Notes: generated by a model not told the origin, from the letters alone. A stretch of DNA of 64,000 nucleotides from Antitrichia curtipendula (GCA_951230915.1 OX579636.1:23991567-24055566); one strand, 5' to 3'; shown: positions 1 through 14,101, numbered from the stretch's first letter. Program-made: numbers and translations.

Positions 1-954
1 AAACCATCATACATCGGATGGGAGAGAATTGAGAGAGGTAAAGAGAACGACCAGATAGGAATTCAGAGTTGCTCCAGACTATTGAATAGTCGCCAACGAC
101 TGACCAGAAATTTGGCAGTCTACAGCCACGATTGACTGAAGTGATTCTACCTGTGAGCTCCCCAATTGAGTTCTTTTGATTCTAAGAAACTGTACAAGTT
201 GATAGTGTTCAGGCTCTTCGAGCATCAAGTAATAGTAGGCATAAGGTCGACGGATCGTGACAAAAGGGCATATGGTTCTAGAAGATGCAAAAAAAGGTGA
301 GGGCTAGTCAATAAATGAGTCGTGCAGTTGAAGAGCAAAACTTTACTCTGTACAAAAATGTGTGGAGGTACGATGCTTGAATGAGGTTCACTTCCTCAAG
401 TAAAGCCTTTGTCAACTACACTCAAATCTCCTAAGGAGTACAGTAATCGTGACAAAATAAACCTGCGTGATAAAACAGACATGATGTTAGAACTGAAAAT
501 TGCATTCCTAATATTTCAGACCATGCACCAAGCTATACAAGAGCTGCGAATTCGTTTACAGTGCTTAAGCGCATTAAGCATCGATTATTAGTAGCCGGTC
601 ATCAAAGAGATTAGAAAAAGGTGGTGGACAGCCATCAATCTCCTCTAGCTTTAAGAACTATGTTCGCCGCACAATGCATGTGATATTGAACGTTGTATAA
701 TGGAATGGGACAAGAAAGCAGCAATAGAGTGCATATCGCTTTATGCACTCCAGTGCATAAGGCTTTGACAATCCATGATAACACTCTAGGTATGCTGTAA
801 GGATCATGAGTCCTAAGAAGAAATTTTAAAAGAACAAGAAACTTCCATCCAACTAAGGACAGAGCTTTCCTTAAGGGCAGACATTGAGAACTAAGAACAT
901 AAACCTTTTTTGGAGTGGCAGAGTAATTTACCTGAAGGTTGAAATTTCATTAAC
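1..954. other. Left-edge stretch without a recognisable gene
   Basis: Mixed-composition sequence with only short chance ORFs (the longest is 60 codons at 409-591, with no recognisable motif). I see no repeat boundary, tRNA or splice-bounded exon. It may be an intron or 3' flank of the minus-strand candidate at 955-1167, because that gene would read out in this direction. Confidence 0.4.
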
Positions 955-1167
955 TCAGCCGGAGTCTGCAGATTGCTCTTGTTCGTTGAAATCAGCGACC
1001 GGTGGAGGCACATGAGGTGGCATGGGCAACTGAACCGCATGATGAGTGTGTGCATCGTGAGAAGGGTCCGCGTAAAGACGCACGCCAAGAGCTCCCACGG
1101 GCATCGCTAGACACGCCCACAGAACTCTCTTCGCAACTTCAGGGGTTACCGCAATGCCGTGCCCCAT
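955..1167 (-). CDS. Small unidentified protein or last exon, minus strand
   Basis: An open frame of 70 codons plus a TGA stop, read from an ATG at 1167. It begins MGHGIAVTPEVAKRVLW and has a hydrophobic stretch (residues about 14-32, including ACLAMPVGALGV). A His-rich patch (HDAHTHH) follows, then a proline-rich segment (PMPPHVPPP) and an acidic tail ending EQSADSG. Codons in this frame are rich in G or C at third positions, unlike the AT-rich surroundings. Just upstream of the ATG on the minus strand is a good splice acceptor (pyrimidine-rich tract ending TTTTGGCAG), with the ATG two bases into the exon. The segment could therefore be a terminal coding exon or a gene whose intron lies in the 5' leader. 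I do not recognise the family. The hydrophobic helix suggests a single-pass membrane or organelle-associated protein, but that is inference only. Confidence 0.42.
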   Translation of the reverse strand: MGHGIAVTPEVAKRVLWACLAMPVGALGVRLYADPSHDAHTHHAVQLPMPPHVPPPVADFNEQEQSADSG

Positions 1168-1986
1168 TGCTGCCAAAACAGATTGCAAGATTTGTAACAA
1201 AATTTGCAACAAATTGCAAGGTAGAGGATACCTCTAGGTACCTCATTCCGTCTTCTATACCCGTCCCGGTTACCAACAGTAACTTTTTTAGTCATACACT
1301 TGGTTCGATTTCAATTAGCAAGTTGATTGTAAGCATGACTTCGCTAAACGTGTATGGCAACCCGTCTTTAAATGGAAATGGGGTAGTCTTCAGTCCCTTC
1401 TATAATGATCTACAACCTCCCACTTAAAAATTGCAAGAGACATTCTTACACAGTGATAAAAATTAATCTCAAGAGAGTTTGAATCTTGTAGTACCCAAAG
1501 TAATCTCTCTACTGACCTCCCAATGAAAGCACTCTCATACATATTGATTTGAATGCATAAAGTGAAGCAAAATAGTATCCACAGCAAATGATGTTCTACA
1601 ATACGTTCAAGCGATGTGCGCTCAAAACCTAATGTGAATGTATTTCCAACACTATATCACGAAAGTAAATTGAGAAAAAAATAAATAAACCCCTACCGCC
1701 TTACTGCTCAAACAGCGCCTTATGAACAAATAATCCGAGTATCTCTTGTAGAAAAACAAGAGAAAGCCCAGCTATCTCGATACTCTCAAATTTGAGCTTA
1801 CACGTAAGTAGACCAAGCGCTTTAGTGGCATGCCTACCTAAACTCTAAAGCCCATGAGTGGCACCTTTTCATTGAGCGTTGTACAGTGATTTCACAGCGA
1901 CCGTAAAATTTGTGGCTTAAGAAAAGAAAACATTCTAAAATGGACTACTACTGAAAAAATTCAAAAACCCTAATTCTTCTTCAACA

Positions 1987-2139
1987 ATGGTGAGCTCCAA
2001 AGAAGCTCACATCAGAAGACCATACAACATCGTGTCTTTCAAATACACTGTCGCTCATGTTTCTAGAAATGGCCTACAATTGCCCCTCCTCTCAAAATCA
2101 GTTCCATCTGAATCCCCCAAAGTAGAATTTTGTACATGA
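1987..2139 (+). CDS. Weak candidate small ORF after a plant-like leader
   Basis: A 50-codon ORF starts at the ATG at 1987 and ends in TGA at 2137-2139. The bases just upstream read as a typical plant 5' leader: AAAAACCCTAATTCTTC followed by TTCAACAATGGTG, with a telobox-like AAACCCTAA and a purine at +4 of the start. The peptide begins MVSSKEAHIRRPYN, has no recognisable domain, and is followed by CT-rich sequence with no clear continuation. It could be the first exon of a decayed gene or chance. Confidence 0.18.
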   Translation: MVSSKEAHIRRPYNIVSFKYTVAHVSRNGLQLPLLSKSVPSESPKVEFCT

Positions 2140-2472
2140 CATTATACCTCCTGTGAGAATTCCCCAAGGTAACCCTCGCTGACAATCGACAACCACCGCC
2201 TCAATTTCTTGAACCCTAGTGCACGTACAATCACTCCTCGCTCAATTCTTCTCGCGCTTCGGACTCAAAAATCTAAAGTGAATCCCAAATTGCGTGATTC
2301 CTTGAATACGAACAATGAATCCTCTCTCACGATTTCATATTTCCACAATCCCGAGGCCAGGTACGCCTAGCTGGTTTCTCGATGAACCTGTTTGGTGATG
2401 TGGAGGCAACTAGGGTTCTAAGACCCTCATGTATGTAGAATGTACATTTTTGTTCAGAAATGTACAAGGGGG

Positions 2473-2480
2473 TATATAAG
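2473..2480 (+). promoter_or_regulatory. Candidate TATA box
   Basis: TATATAAG sits in a G-rich context (GGGGGTATATAAGGGCGG), which resembles a plant core promoter. The following 100 bases contain only a short ORF, so if it is used it may drive a non-coding or lost transcript. Confidence 0.25.
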
Positions 2481-2549
2481 GGCGGAATAGAGATGAGAGT
2501 GGTAATAGACTGGTTCTGTTTCACTCCCAATTTCATTTCCATAAAGCGG

Positions 2550-5500
2550 AAGCATCCAAAACCATGAAAATAAGGAACTCAGCATATTTGGAGGCACCAT
2601 TTCAAAAAAAATTGTGGTGTTAGTGAGAGAAAATCATTAATTTTCATTAAAAAAGATAGATTGTTCAGACTTGGCATGTATTTTCTATGAATTTTAAAAG
2701 TTGCAGTCCCCTAGACCACTGGAACCGTCTTGTAGGTGGACCTAAATTTGAATTCTGAAATTGAATTTCTATGTTAGATTCTTATGGGTTTATATCACCT
2801 CATACCATTCACAAGATGACATGTGGCCAAAAAATTCCCAAAATGAATTAATTTACATTGAATCTAACCTTCATGTTAGGTACTATGCGCTTTTGAAACT
2901 TTGAGGACTTCTCGCTTTCCTTTCCAATATCGTCATTTTGTTGTAGTTTGGAAAGCCCACAAAATAGCTCACTACTTGAAAGATTTATAGACTATGCTCA
3001 ATTATGGCACCTAATGAAACTTTGGGTGCTATAGTTTCGAGCAACTCCTTTTAGCTAAGTGGTCAAGAGCTTTACAACAATCAATTTTACCACATTATTT
3101 TGAATCCAAATTTTAAACCATTATTTGCATTAAAAAACAAGATAGTTAACCATTATTTTTAAACAATACATTTAGAAAACAAGTAGCTACACGTTGATCG
3201 GCTCTATCCATATAACATTGGCACACTTTTTGAATATGGCACCTATTCAAACTCCTTCACAAATAGCTTCTATCAATATAAAACCTCCTCCCCTCTAATC
3301 TAAAGTCGATCAACAAATATATTTTATGGAATTCAAAGTTTAAGATGCACTTATTATATAAACATGACAATAGATGCTATGCTTTTGTTGCTATTATTGT
3401 GGACAAAAATATAGTAATATCCAAGTATATAATAGATTTAATCCTACAAAAATGTTGCTACTAGTGTCGGATGGATGATTTTAAGAGCTTCTCTTGTTGC
3501 ACCCCTTAGTAACACTTGCTTCTTCAAGTTCTCCAACGTGCCTTTGTGGCACTTGACTTCTAATGACACCAACGGTTACAATCTTCTAACACTACATATG
3601 CCATGCATTGGCTCACAGTTTTTTATTCTTCCATGACTCCCATCACCTAACTCCCACAAGACATCATGTGTGTCATTTGCCTTCTGTTGATATCAAAGTA
3701 CTTAGTGGTGGCACTACTCACCACAAAGCGCTAACCGACCTTGAACTATACCCAACTTCCTACTAGGTCCAAACAACCTCACTTTGAGCCTCACTTCAAG
3801 AACTTACTAGTTAGAAATCATTGTAACGGCCTAGCAAAGAATGGGATAATATCCAACTAGTGTCAAGGAGTGTCCAAGAGCACTCTATGGTGTCATGAAA
3901 GCGGCGTTGAGGCTCCATTATAAAATGCACTATCCATGGCCACTTTGACTCCCTACAACATTATTTGGGATTGAAGAGGGAGACCACCCCTTCCTATAGT
4001 ATTCTCTATAGAAAAAAGCAAATCCCCCTTCCTAAAAGTCACAAAGACATGCAAGACTACTTCCCCTTTGAGAAGGTACTCAATCCCATGTTTTAGCCTC
4101 AAGACCAAACTCTAAAAGATTCCTAATCTTTTCCTCACTACTATTTTAGCTCCAGACTCCAAAACCAAAGTTTGATAACATTTTTATAATCTACTCTTTT
4201 GTAGATTGCCGCAAACTACTCACTTTTCAAATGCAAAAATTATTGAGCAAGTTATGACCCTCCAAAGGGCTCTGCCCCTCTAGAAGTGTAATTCTCCAAC
4301 ACTCTACCCCTTGCTCTACTATTTTTGTTTGCACATAATTTCTAGCTCATAGCTAAACTACTTATAAGCCTTAGATTTCCAACAATATGTGACATTCCCT
4401 ATTTTGTTAAGGAATTTACCTCCAAATCCCTCTTGCCATGTCCCTCACTTGGAATTTGCGGCTAGGATACTACCAACTTTGAAGAGTCATATCTTCTTAC
4501 TCACAGTTTGTGTCTATGCGTTATTTAAACCCATAGACATACGCTCTTACAAACTTTCTAAGCATATGAGACACACTATCCCCTTTATCCCAACCAAATT
4601 GTTGTAGCACCCTATCTGCTAGGAACTCTTCATTTTTGTTCATTTAGTTTCTTACAAGGCTAAAGAAGGCACCGTCAACCTCACCCTTGCTCACCAAGGT
4701 ATCACGGGTATGCCTAGTAGTAAGGATTGTGGGTCTTTGAATACAACAAAAATGCTTTTATTTATCTAGTTTTGATTTTTTACAATTAAAGGATTTTTTG
4801 GAGAAATGCGTACAATTGCTTTTTGGCTTATTAAAGGTCACATTTATTTTCAACTTGGTGAGATTTGAAAAAAGTGGCAAAAAAATCTCCACAACGATTT
4901 TAAATTCACCGTATCCAACACAAAAATTGTGAACATAGTCGAGTTCATTCTTTGTAACTATTTATTTAAGAAAGTGCTGAATTTAAAAAGGGGTTGTGAG
5001 TAACTTGAACAATCCATTAATAGGATAGTTTCTCAAGGGAGAAAAAAAAACTCGGCACGTATTAGGCACAAGTGTTTGCATGACAAAATTAGACTTCTTG
5101 AACCACAACGTAATTGATGTGCAAGACTAGCAGCTACATTGATGAGTGATGACTAGTGAAAATTACAAACAGAAACAAGAAGTAATGATTTTTTTAAATT
5201 TCCTCCATAAAACAACAACCTAGATGCCTTCAAACATACTACTCTTTATTCTGCCTAAAACAAAAAAATCAACGCTTTTTGTGACAATTCAATCTGTTTC
5301 CAATACCTTGCTACTAAGAAGAGCTACTTCAACCTTCTTTCCACCTAAAAGACTGTCAAGGTCTATATTTCATATAGGTCACTTCTTACTCAATTGTAGA
5401 TACATCACAATGTAGAGGACTAACATATTAATTACATCAAAGATTACTTCACAGAAAATTATCTCGTGAACCTAACTAGACTCAAATGTAATCAACATCC

Positions 5501-8500
5501 TTATCTTGACAAGACAGTCTTGATAGATTGAGGTAGATTTCCTAAAACTATACTACAAAATTTCAACATTGGCAAGAGAATAGGCTAGAAGCTTGGCCAT
5601 GGCTTTTTGCCTATTGTAAGTTATATTACATTGTTTGTAAAGTAATTTATTTGTTGCCCAAAATTGAGAGAAAAGATGAGTTTGTCTTACATACAGACAC
5701 CCTACTCTCTCCCGTCACAACGTTGTACTTGATTCAATCAAATTTTTTGTCAATCTCCAAATATGGATGGCACATCCAGTTCTTGCAAGGGTTTTTTTTT
5801 CCAATTTCAAGACAATTAAAAAATTGTTGAAGCACAATTGTTGGGATGAACGAGACATTGACAAAAAAAAAAGGCTTCATAGTAGAATCTTGATTATGAA
5901 GAACATTGGCTACATGAATTATTGTTTTCCCTTCAACCATCATCCTATATATTGTCTTTTTCTTGAAACTAGCACATCTCAATTTGTTTCTACACTTTGC
6001 CCCGCACTTGCCATTTGCTATGTACATTAAAAAGTTTTCAAGAGAAGAAGATCTAAGTAGATGATTTTCCAATAACTATAGAGAGAATACTTAGATCGGA
6101 GACATACATACACAAGGGGGTCACTTAGAAATTTTGAGCAAACAATGTACGACATAATATAGGAAGGTATTAATTCACGGTGTCCAAAAATTAGAAATAA
6201 CTTTGAAGTAATATATAGTGTTCAAAATCATGTATACTCAATTATAAGTAAGATACATGTATCAATAATATCCTATATATTAAAAAAATTGTTCTAAATT
6301 AGTCCTAAGATATGGATCTTATGAATTTATTGTTAGTAGGTTCAATAGTTATGGAACTGTTGACATGCTCTATTAGGTTAAAAAACATTAGTAACAATTC
6401 GTGATACTGGACAAATTTAGTTCTTTGTCCATTGGCAAATAACGTGTCAACCTTTGAGAAGTTCAGGGTTTGGAGTATGGCTTGCCTTCACACACACAAG
6501 TTGAATGTATTTTCTTTGTAAGGGAACTTGCCTCCGCGACGTTGGAAGTTTAGGGTTCCATTTATTTTCCTCTAGTTCACTATAGATTAGGGTGGGGTTG
6601 TCTTGCGCTCTCTAGTGTTTGTTGTGTTGGATTAGGGTTCATTTTTTGGCGAGGCTTCATGCCCTACAGATTCAAATTTAGGATCTAGACTTTTGGATTT
6701 TTTAGCATTCGACTTTTTTGTGTTTTGTTTTTTGCGAAGCGCGCCATGGCATAGTTTGGTGGCATCATTGGTGGAGTATGCTTCCCTTTGTCTTGCCTAG
6801 TTTGAGCTTGATCATGTTCCCCGCTACCACCGTTTCAATCGTGATGCATTTGTGATAGACAACTTCGAACGGGACATGGATGTTTTTTCGAGATCATGGC
6901 AGCTTTCAACCTCATTGTTGAACAACCTTCGCACTCCCACCCCCTTTTCTAATTTGTCCAATGGCATTTTGAGGAGCTTTGTAGAGTCTTGATGTATGGC
7001 TGACACCTTGCGACTTCTGAGGTGTCTGTGGCATGTGGCTCCAATTGGTGCAACAATTCAAGTTTGTGGATGACTCCTATGTCATGCATGAGCTACTATA
7101 GTATGTGTTTTTTAGAAGGGTTTTTATGTACTGGTATTCAGGATCCCAAGTAATGCACAGTAGTCCGCAGTATAGTTTGTCTTAGCTTCTAGTTTTTTTT
7201 ATTCCCAGCATTTTCATCTATAGTGTTATTTAGACAATTGTAGTATGTTATATATACATTCAATTTTGTTATAAACACATTTTAGGTTGATTGTGGTTTC
7301 CTACATCACATGTCATTGTTGTAAACTAGCTTCAATATTTTTAGATATGTCTTTGCTTTTACGGTTTTGGGTTTTAGTGGTCCAATTTTCAATTGTTTGG
7401 ATGTTGCAAGTGTATGTTCTGGCGGATTTATATGCTATGTTTTAGGTGATGCAATTTTGGTGTTTGAGTTTATAGCTCAAATGTTATTGCATATGAGTGC
7501 TCTTTTTATAGTGCATATATTGTGTTTGTGGATTCCATTTTTTTCCAACCTTTTTTGTTTACTTCACTTTCAGATTTGCAGACTCTCAAGTAATGCATCA
7601 ATATGTTCTATGTGCTCGCAATTGTGTTCTGAACTACTTTTTAATTTGTTAATTTTGTGTTATCATTCTTGATGCACATGACATATTGCAAGTAGTTGAA
7701 CATTTCTGCTCTTTTTCCATTTTGGAGGGCTCTAATTAGTTTGAAATTTTTTATTCTTTCTAATTTTGAAGAATTTCAAACATTTTAGAGGGGCTTATAC
7801 CTCCTTTTTGCCTTTTTCACTTTCTTTTTTCTTCTTATAATAAAGTAAGGGTGTTGAAAATTGTCCTTCCTTGCAAATTCTAAGTAATGGTAGGGGAGCC
7901 TAAAATACCATGAATTCCAAAATTAGGCAATAATAGGGACCATTTAATTGGTCCCAATCATGAATATACCCCCTGATAAAAGAAACCTAGCCGCACTTAA
8001 TATCCAAACGTCCACATGGAGTGACCCACCCCCCATGCATGTACATCATGATTCATGAGTTAAAACACCATCAACAATCAATTTTTTTGATGTTACAACT
8101 ATAATTGATTAATTATGTCATGATAGATACCTCTTAAAATTACTTTCATTATATATGTTACTTAGTGTCTAGGAAATTTTGCAAAATAAAAAATGAGGCA
8201 TAGAAATTTTAATATGTACAATATTGTTCTAACTCTATAGGAACTACTTTAACATGACCTTATTTGAAATTCACTAACCTAAATCTGGTTCTTAGAATAT
8301 TTTTTTTCTGCATTTTGAACATCAGATACTAGGAATCACAAACAACACATCACATGAGAAATATGTGAATATTGACAATGCTTTCAATTGTGTCAAACAT
8401 GAAGACCTAATTGTGTAAAGCAATCAACAACAAGGAAACAAACCTAGACGATGTCAACTTTGGAAGTTAAGGCCAAGAATCTCATTTTCCTTTGAAATCA

Positions 8501-10840
8501 TACTACACATCTAAGCATTCAACAATTGCTTTAAAAAATCATCTTTGATGTTGATCTCACCTCCCCCGTTGATAGCTAACTAGGGACCAAATTCCAAGAA
8601 GAAGAACAAGACAAATGGACAAGCCTTAGACTCATAGGGACCTATCCAATATCAATAATTCTTGCAAATTCAAACTTGCTTTGAGGAAAGTTGCTTTCAT
8701 CTAATCATTAATATAAAAATTTCTAATTTTGGATAAACATGTATTTTAATTTCTGAGCTTCTATAGTGTATGCCACTATTTTTGTACATTGGAATGAAGT
8801 TGAAAATAGATTGACTAAATTCACATTGACTATGCAGATGTCCAATTTCTTGTTGACAATTTCAATGCACCAAAATTATAAGCACAATTCATATACAAGT
8901 CGTCGTCCCCTATTGTATCCTCTAAAACTAAAATTAAAGAAATTGCCTAGAATGCCAAATACAAAGTTGACTTTGCCAAAAGCAATGGTGGAGGTGTTGA
9001 CAACAACTTCAAGAGTTGGCGCTATTTTTTTTTTTCTAGCAACAAGGCAAATAATAACATAGTTAGACTTCCAAGCTCCAAGCCTCATCTTCACTTTCTG
9101 CAACCTAAACATGTCTTACCACCAATGCTACTAGTAGTGAGGATCTAGAGAGCCTTTTTAGAGCACAATAAAAAAGATGGCATATTGAATAACATGGACA
9201 AGTGGTCAATGGCTCACCTCCTTTTTTATTACATTAATAAGAAAACTAACAAGCAACAAGTGATAATCTGATTTGAAAGTGACAAAGAAATAGATGTGTA
9301 CGCATGCATTTTGCAATTCACCAACATTCCTAAACAAGACCAAAACAAGAAGAAGAGCAACCTCAATGAATGAGCAGAGGGTGAACCTTCTTCTCCTAAA
9401 CTTCACTTTAACTTGGATGCAATGGCAACACTTCCTCCTTAAAACACGTAGTGGTAGACAAGGACAAAGACATGGATACATGGTCTAACAAATATTTAAG
9501 CCCTAACAACAATTATCATCATCGACAACTAATGCAACAGAGCAACTGGAGTGAAGGGATAGATGGCAACTAGCAAAGCAACAAACATGCAACTATAATA
9601 TTTGTAAGCGTACTTTCTAATTTATATCATTTCAAAGGTTAAAATATTTAAAATTTCTAATCTACCATATTAAAAAAGAAAAAAAAGATCCCAAGAGAAA
9701 GAGTTATTTTAGAGATAATTGTGGTTTTACTTAAATTTTTCAATCAATGATTAAGGGATTATTTTTAAATTAACATTTTAATCATGGAAACAAATAACGC
9801 AAAATAATTTTAATCTTTCTACAATTAAAGTTCCCTAATTTCCTAAGCTATTTTCAAGAAAGAGTTGAAATGTCTTCAAGAGACTTGTCCTCTAAAGCTT
9901 CAAAATTAACTTTTTCTTCAAGTTTTTATTCTTGTGTTTTTCAAGAACATGTAAAAAAACATTTCAAGGAAATTTTCATTGCCAAGAAATAATGAAAAGT
10001 CTTTGAAAACATTTTAACAAGAGACAACTTGTTAAGAACAATAAGACATTTAAGTAGTCAAAAATAAGCTAATAGAAAAAGATATAAGGTTCCCATGTAT
10101 GGTAGACTGTGAATACATTGAGTTTAGCCTTGGAAATAAGACAAACCATACAAACAACAAACAAACATTTTTAAAAGGTGTAGATTGCTACAACAATCAA
10201 AAGAAACATTGACATATATACAAACTTGTATAAAGTAAAACAACAATATTCCAAGGTATAAGAGCTTATTTGTTTCAATTATTGATCTAGCCCTTTTTAT
10301 TAAAACTCTATAAGCACAAAAGTAGACTAGCATGTCCAAACTAGGCTACAATTTGCCCCTTCAAGTCATTTCATCTAGCAATGTCGTAGACAAACAATCG
10401 CCCTTTGTATGGTGACTTGCAAACCAATTGTTCCAAAGCTGTTGTTGCTGCAATTTCTTGGGCCAATAAGTGAGGGTAGTTGTTTTCATCATGCATGCAT
10501 CTTGCACACAATAAAAATCCTCTAAAAATAGCAGAAGTGACCTATCCAATGTCACCACCTTCCCACCCTCAAGGAATATAGAAGGACAAGGCACCTTAAA
10601 TGAGGTTGATCCTAAGATCACAATCGTCTCACTTTAAAAATTATTGGCAACCGTGAACACTTCTGCTCCATGATGATCTCCGAAAATAAAGACCTCTACC
10701 ACCAATGCCAACAAAACAAGACGAGATTTATGGATTTTGTTAGTAGACGCCATGTCGATCAACTTGAAGCTAGAGACTAATAGGTTGGATCCCGATAAGA
10801 GAACTTAACTAGAGAAATAAGAGAGAAGCCTACAAAAGAA
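2550..10840. other. Long AT-rich stretch without a supported gene
   Basis: Apart from short chance ORFs I see no gene, RNA or clear transposon ends here. Local base skews are present: around 6450-7850 the plus strand is T/G rich, and around 8350-9600 it is A rich. A short hairpin (GGGACCA facing TGGTCCC) lies near 7938-7957. The ORFs at 7367-7672 and 9206-9481 have no domain and no codon bias that sets them apart. Confidence 0.4.
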
Positions 10841-10852
10841 AACAATTGCCAA

Positions 10853-11330
10853 AAGGTGAAACAAACAATGATTGTCGTAAAGCTTTACACTCTCCAAACA
10901 AAACAAAAGAAGCCTATAAACTAAATGACAAATTGAAAAGTGAAACAAGCACGCAATAACTTACAACTTCCAAACTCTTCAAATGAAACAAAGAGGTTTG
11001 CAAAAGATAACAAGAGTCAAAAGGTGACATAAGCACACGACAACATAAAACTTCTCTGCTCTATATTCAACAAAAAAAAATTGTAAATCAAAACAAGAGT
11101 TGAAATGACAACAAGAAGCTTGTAATACTAAGTTGGGGTAGCAAGAAGCTTCTAAATGAAACAATAAAGATAAAACAAAGCAATTGTTGAAACAAAACAA
11201 GGGCATAAAACTTCTAAACAACTCAACTAATAGAGAAAGGCTTACTAAACAAAGCAATTGTTGAAAGGTGTAACAAGCATACAACAACATAAAACTTCTC
11301 AATTCTTCAACAAAATAGTGTTCAAACAAC
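10853..11330 (+). repeat. Diverged tandem repeat, A/C-rich
   Basis: A unit of the form AAAGGTGAAACAAGCA followed by CAACAACATAAAACTTCTC and TCTTCAACAAA recurs at about 10853, 10936, 11018 and 11263, with partial versions between. The copies are well diverged, so this is an old minisatellite-like array. No coding reading is evident. Confidence 0.5.
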
Positions 11331-11762
11331 TTACCTAAATGTATAGAAACCATAGAAAGTTAACTATCGGCTCCACTCAACTTGACCTTTATATCACAAA
11401 GTACAATCACACAATGCCAACCTTATAGGATAATACAAGTTTCCAAGGATTTTTGAAATCAACACTAGATATCCTTCAACAGTCTAACCATCCAAAACCA
11501 AGCTAGAAATAATTTCTAAACTAGTGAGCCCTTTAATCCCATTGCCAAGACTTTTTAAATTGCTTCCCTTCAAAAAATTATGATGTTTTGATCAAATTTA
11601 GATTTTGTTCCTATTTCATTGTAAAAGTTCTTATCCATTGATTATGGATAGTTTCATTGTTTTTGTCAATTTGTATTAAAAAAATTATCCCATAAGTACC
11701 TAAACATCATCTTTATCAATATTTAAGTGTCACTCATTTAGAACACAATATATTATATTTGT

Positions 11763-12675
11763 TTAATCCCTAAAGAACCATTGTCCTTTTGGAGAAAAAA
11801 AATGTATTTTGGGCAGGTATCTACAGTCTCAATTTTTGTCATGATTTTTAAAATAATTTGAAGATATAAAAATTGATTATCTTTGTGAAAATATATATTT
11901 TTTCAACTGGTGCTTGGAAAAAAAATTATGCCCAAATAAGCTTGAAACAAGAGCACACGAGTAGCAAAAAAAACTTACAAAATTTGAATTAAAATTTATT
12001 AAAAAAATCTCAAATATTATATTATTTGACTACATAGAAAGCTTTGATTCATTTCATTTGGATATGTGATGTGAAAGTTATGGACAATCTTGTTTTGGGG
12101 GCAATTATAAAATCTTCTTGAAAAAATAACCTGGAGGATTTATTTTTGATTGTAGTTTTTACAATTTCTCAAAATTAAACATTCCACATGGTTTAGTTTG
12201 CTTGCTAGAACAATCTCACTATTGGAATTAGTGGTTTTCAATTCCATCTTAGAGATATTAATAATTTAGAGTTTCCTTCTATCTTGTACCTACTTCTCCT
12301 TAACAATTTTTTTAAGAATGAAATTTTTTTTTCTTCTTAAATTCTAGATTCTCAACTCAAGTATAAACCATAACGATTTAAACATCAAAACTTTGAAGTG
12401 CAAAAAATTTTAAGTTAAAAAGGTTCAAAGTCAAATAATCTAGTCTCGCAATGTGCAAAAATTTGTTTTCTTTACTTTAAATGTGGATACTTTGCAATTT
12501 GTGTAATCAAAAAATTTGAAATTTATTCTAGACATTTTATTAATACTGATTTAGATAAAGATCCTATGGTTAGATGTGCAAAAATAATAATTTTCAATTT
12601 TTTTGCTCTTTGCAATAGAAATGATAGTTTTGAGTATTTTTTGGAAAAAAAAGGCCTTTCTCATTTAGGGATTAA
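11763..12675 (-). mobile_element. TTAA-flanked non-autonomous piggyBac-like element, subfamily A, copy A1
   Basis: The copy is bounded by TTAA at 11763-11766 and 12672-12675. The left end reads TCCCTAAAGAACC and the right end CATTTAGGGA, degenerate versions of the CCCCTAAAGG/CCTTTAGGGG terminus. The inside is about 905 bp and aligns along its length, in reverse orientation, with the copy at 24075-25017. Shared landmarks are GGGCAGGTA near one end, a 'TTTGATTCATTTC...AAAGTTATGGACAATC' block and an 'AATGTGC' block. It has no coding capacity. Confidence 0.72.
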
Positions 12676-13242
12676 TTATGGTTCTAAAATATTCTTATTT
12701 TTATAATTTAATACTACAATTATAGAAATATAATGTGCATTAGATCAACATCACTACAATATTGATTATGATAATTTTTTAATAGTATGTAAAGATTTTT
12801 CTATACAAATCCTTGAAAGCATTGAAAAAACACTTAAACAACCCATAATCAATGTATAGGAACTTTTATGATTATAGGGATAACCAATAGGTGTTTTGTT
12901 CATTTGTACTTAATATCCATTATTACAACATAAAATGTCCTACATTTATTTATTTATTTTATATTTATCCTAAAATTTCAGAATATTCAATAGTCAAGCA
13001 ATGGAGCGTAATCCTTAAGATTTCAAGACTTTTTTTCATCAAAAAGTACTCCAAATTCTCATTTCTATTGTAAAAAACTAAAAATTATTTTTTGCATAGG
13101 ATCTATAATAGTTCAATAATAAGTGGAAATTATTTTAGAAACTTTGACCCCATAGATTGCAAGATATTTGCTTTTATAGTAAAGAAGCAGTATTCTTTTG
13201 CACCTTATATGGCTAGGTTGTAAGATTCTGAATCTTCTTAAT

Positions 13243-14101
13243 TTAAATTCCCAAAGTTCCTATAGAGGACTCTTAAGATTTCGGGTAGGCTTATGTGATT
13301 TCTTTTAACACAATTTTTTGAATTTTTTTTGAAGATAGAAAATCAGATTAGCTTTTGGAAAATATAGTTTTTTTTTATCGGTGCTCAGGAACAAAAGTTA
13401 TGCCACCCTAAATCCAAAAAACAGCGCAAGGACAATCCAAAAATAATCACAAAAAGTTGTATATTTTTTATTTTTGTTCTCAAAGATTATAATTTGGTCT
13501 ACATTTGAAGCTTTGATTCATTCTATTTGGACTAGTGATGAGAAAATTATGGACAATCTTGTTTTTTGGACAATATAAGCATCTTCTTGAAAAAATAACT
13601 TATAGGATTCATTTCTAAATGCAATTCTTACAATTTTTCAAGAAAAGTTCTTAGACAAAATTAACTTTACTTGCTAGAAAAATCTCAAAGATGGAATTAT
13701 TGTGTTTCAATTCTATCTTAGAGCTATTAACAATTCAGTTTTTCCGTCAATCTTGAAAATTAAGTGTTTTCCGTTGAATTTTGTTTTTCTATTTGCAAAT
13801 CAATTTTTCACCATAAAAAAATAAAAATTAGTAGTGCAAAAAATCTAAGCTAAGAAGATTTAAAGCCAAATAATGTAGTCAGGCAAGGTATACAAAAATT
13901 TGTTTTTTTTCACTTTAAATGCAAATATCTTGCAATCTACGTAGTCAAAGTTTCTGAAATTTCTTCTATGCATTTTTATACTAGTCTACCACAAGATTCT
14001 ATATGCAAAAAAAAAAAAAAAAAAAGAAATTATTTTTGCAATCACAATGAAAGTTTTGAGTGTTTTTTGATGGAAAAAAGGCCTTGAGACTTTAAGAATT
14101 A
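13243..14101 (-). mobile_element. Degraded subfamily A element, copy A2
   Basis: Same internal order as copies A1 and A5 in reverse orientation (GGGTAGGC, AACAAAAGTTATGCC, GGACTAGTGATGAGAAAA, then TTTTGATGGAAAAAAGGCC). The terminal repeats are heavily worn (TTTAAGAATTAG instead of TTTAGGGGTTAA), so the edges are approximate. A run of 19 A interrupted by a G follows at about 14008-14027. Confidence 0.6.

Noticed and set aside
955..1212. 85-codon version of the minus-strand ORF with 15 extra N-terminal residues
   Set aside because: The extra part reads through the pyrimidine tract and AG acceptor just upstream of the ATG at 1167, so the shorter form is preferred.
7367..7672. 101-codon ORF rich in hydrophobic residues
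   Set aside because: T-rich DNA gives Phe/Leu/Cys-rich frames by chance; no start context, domain or homologous copy in the window.
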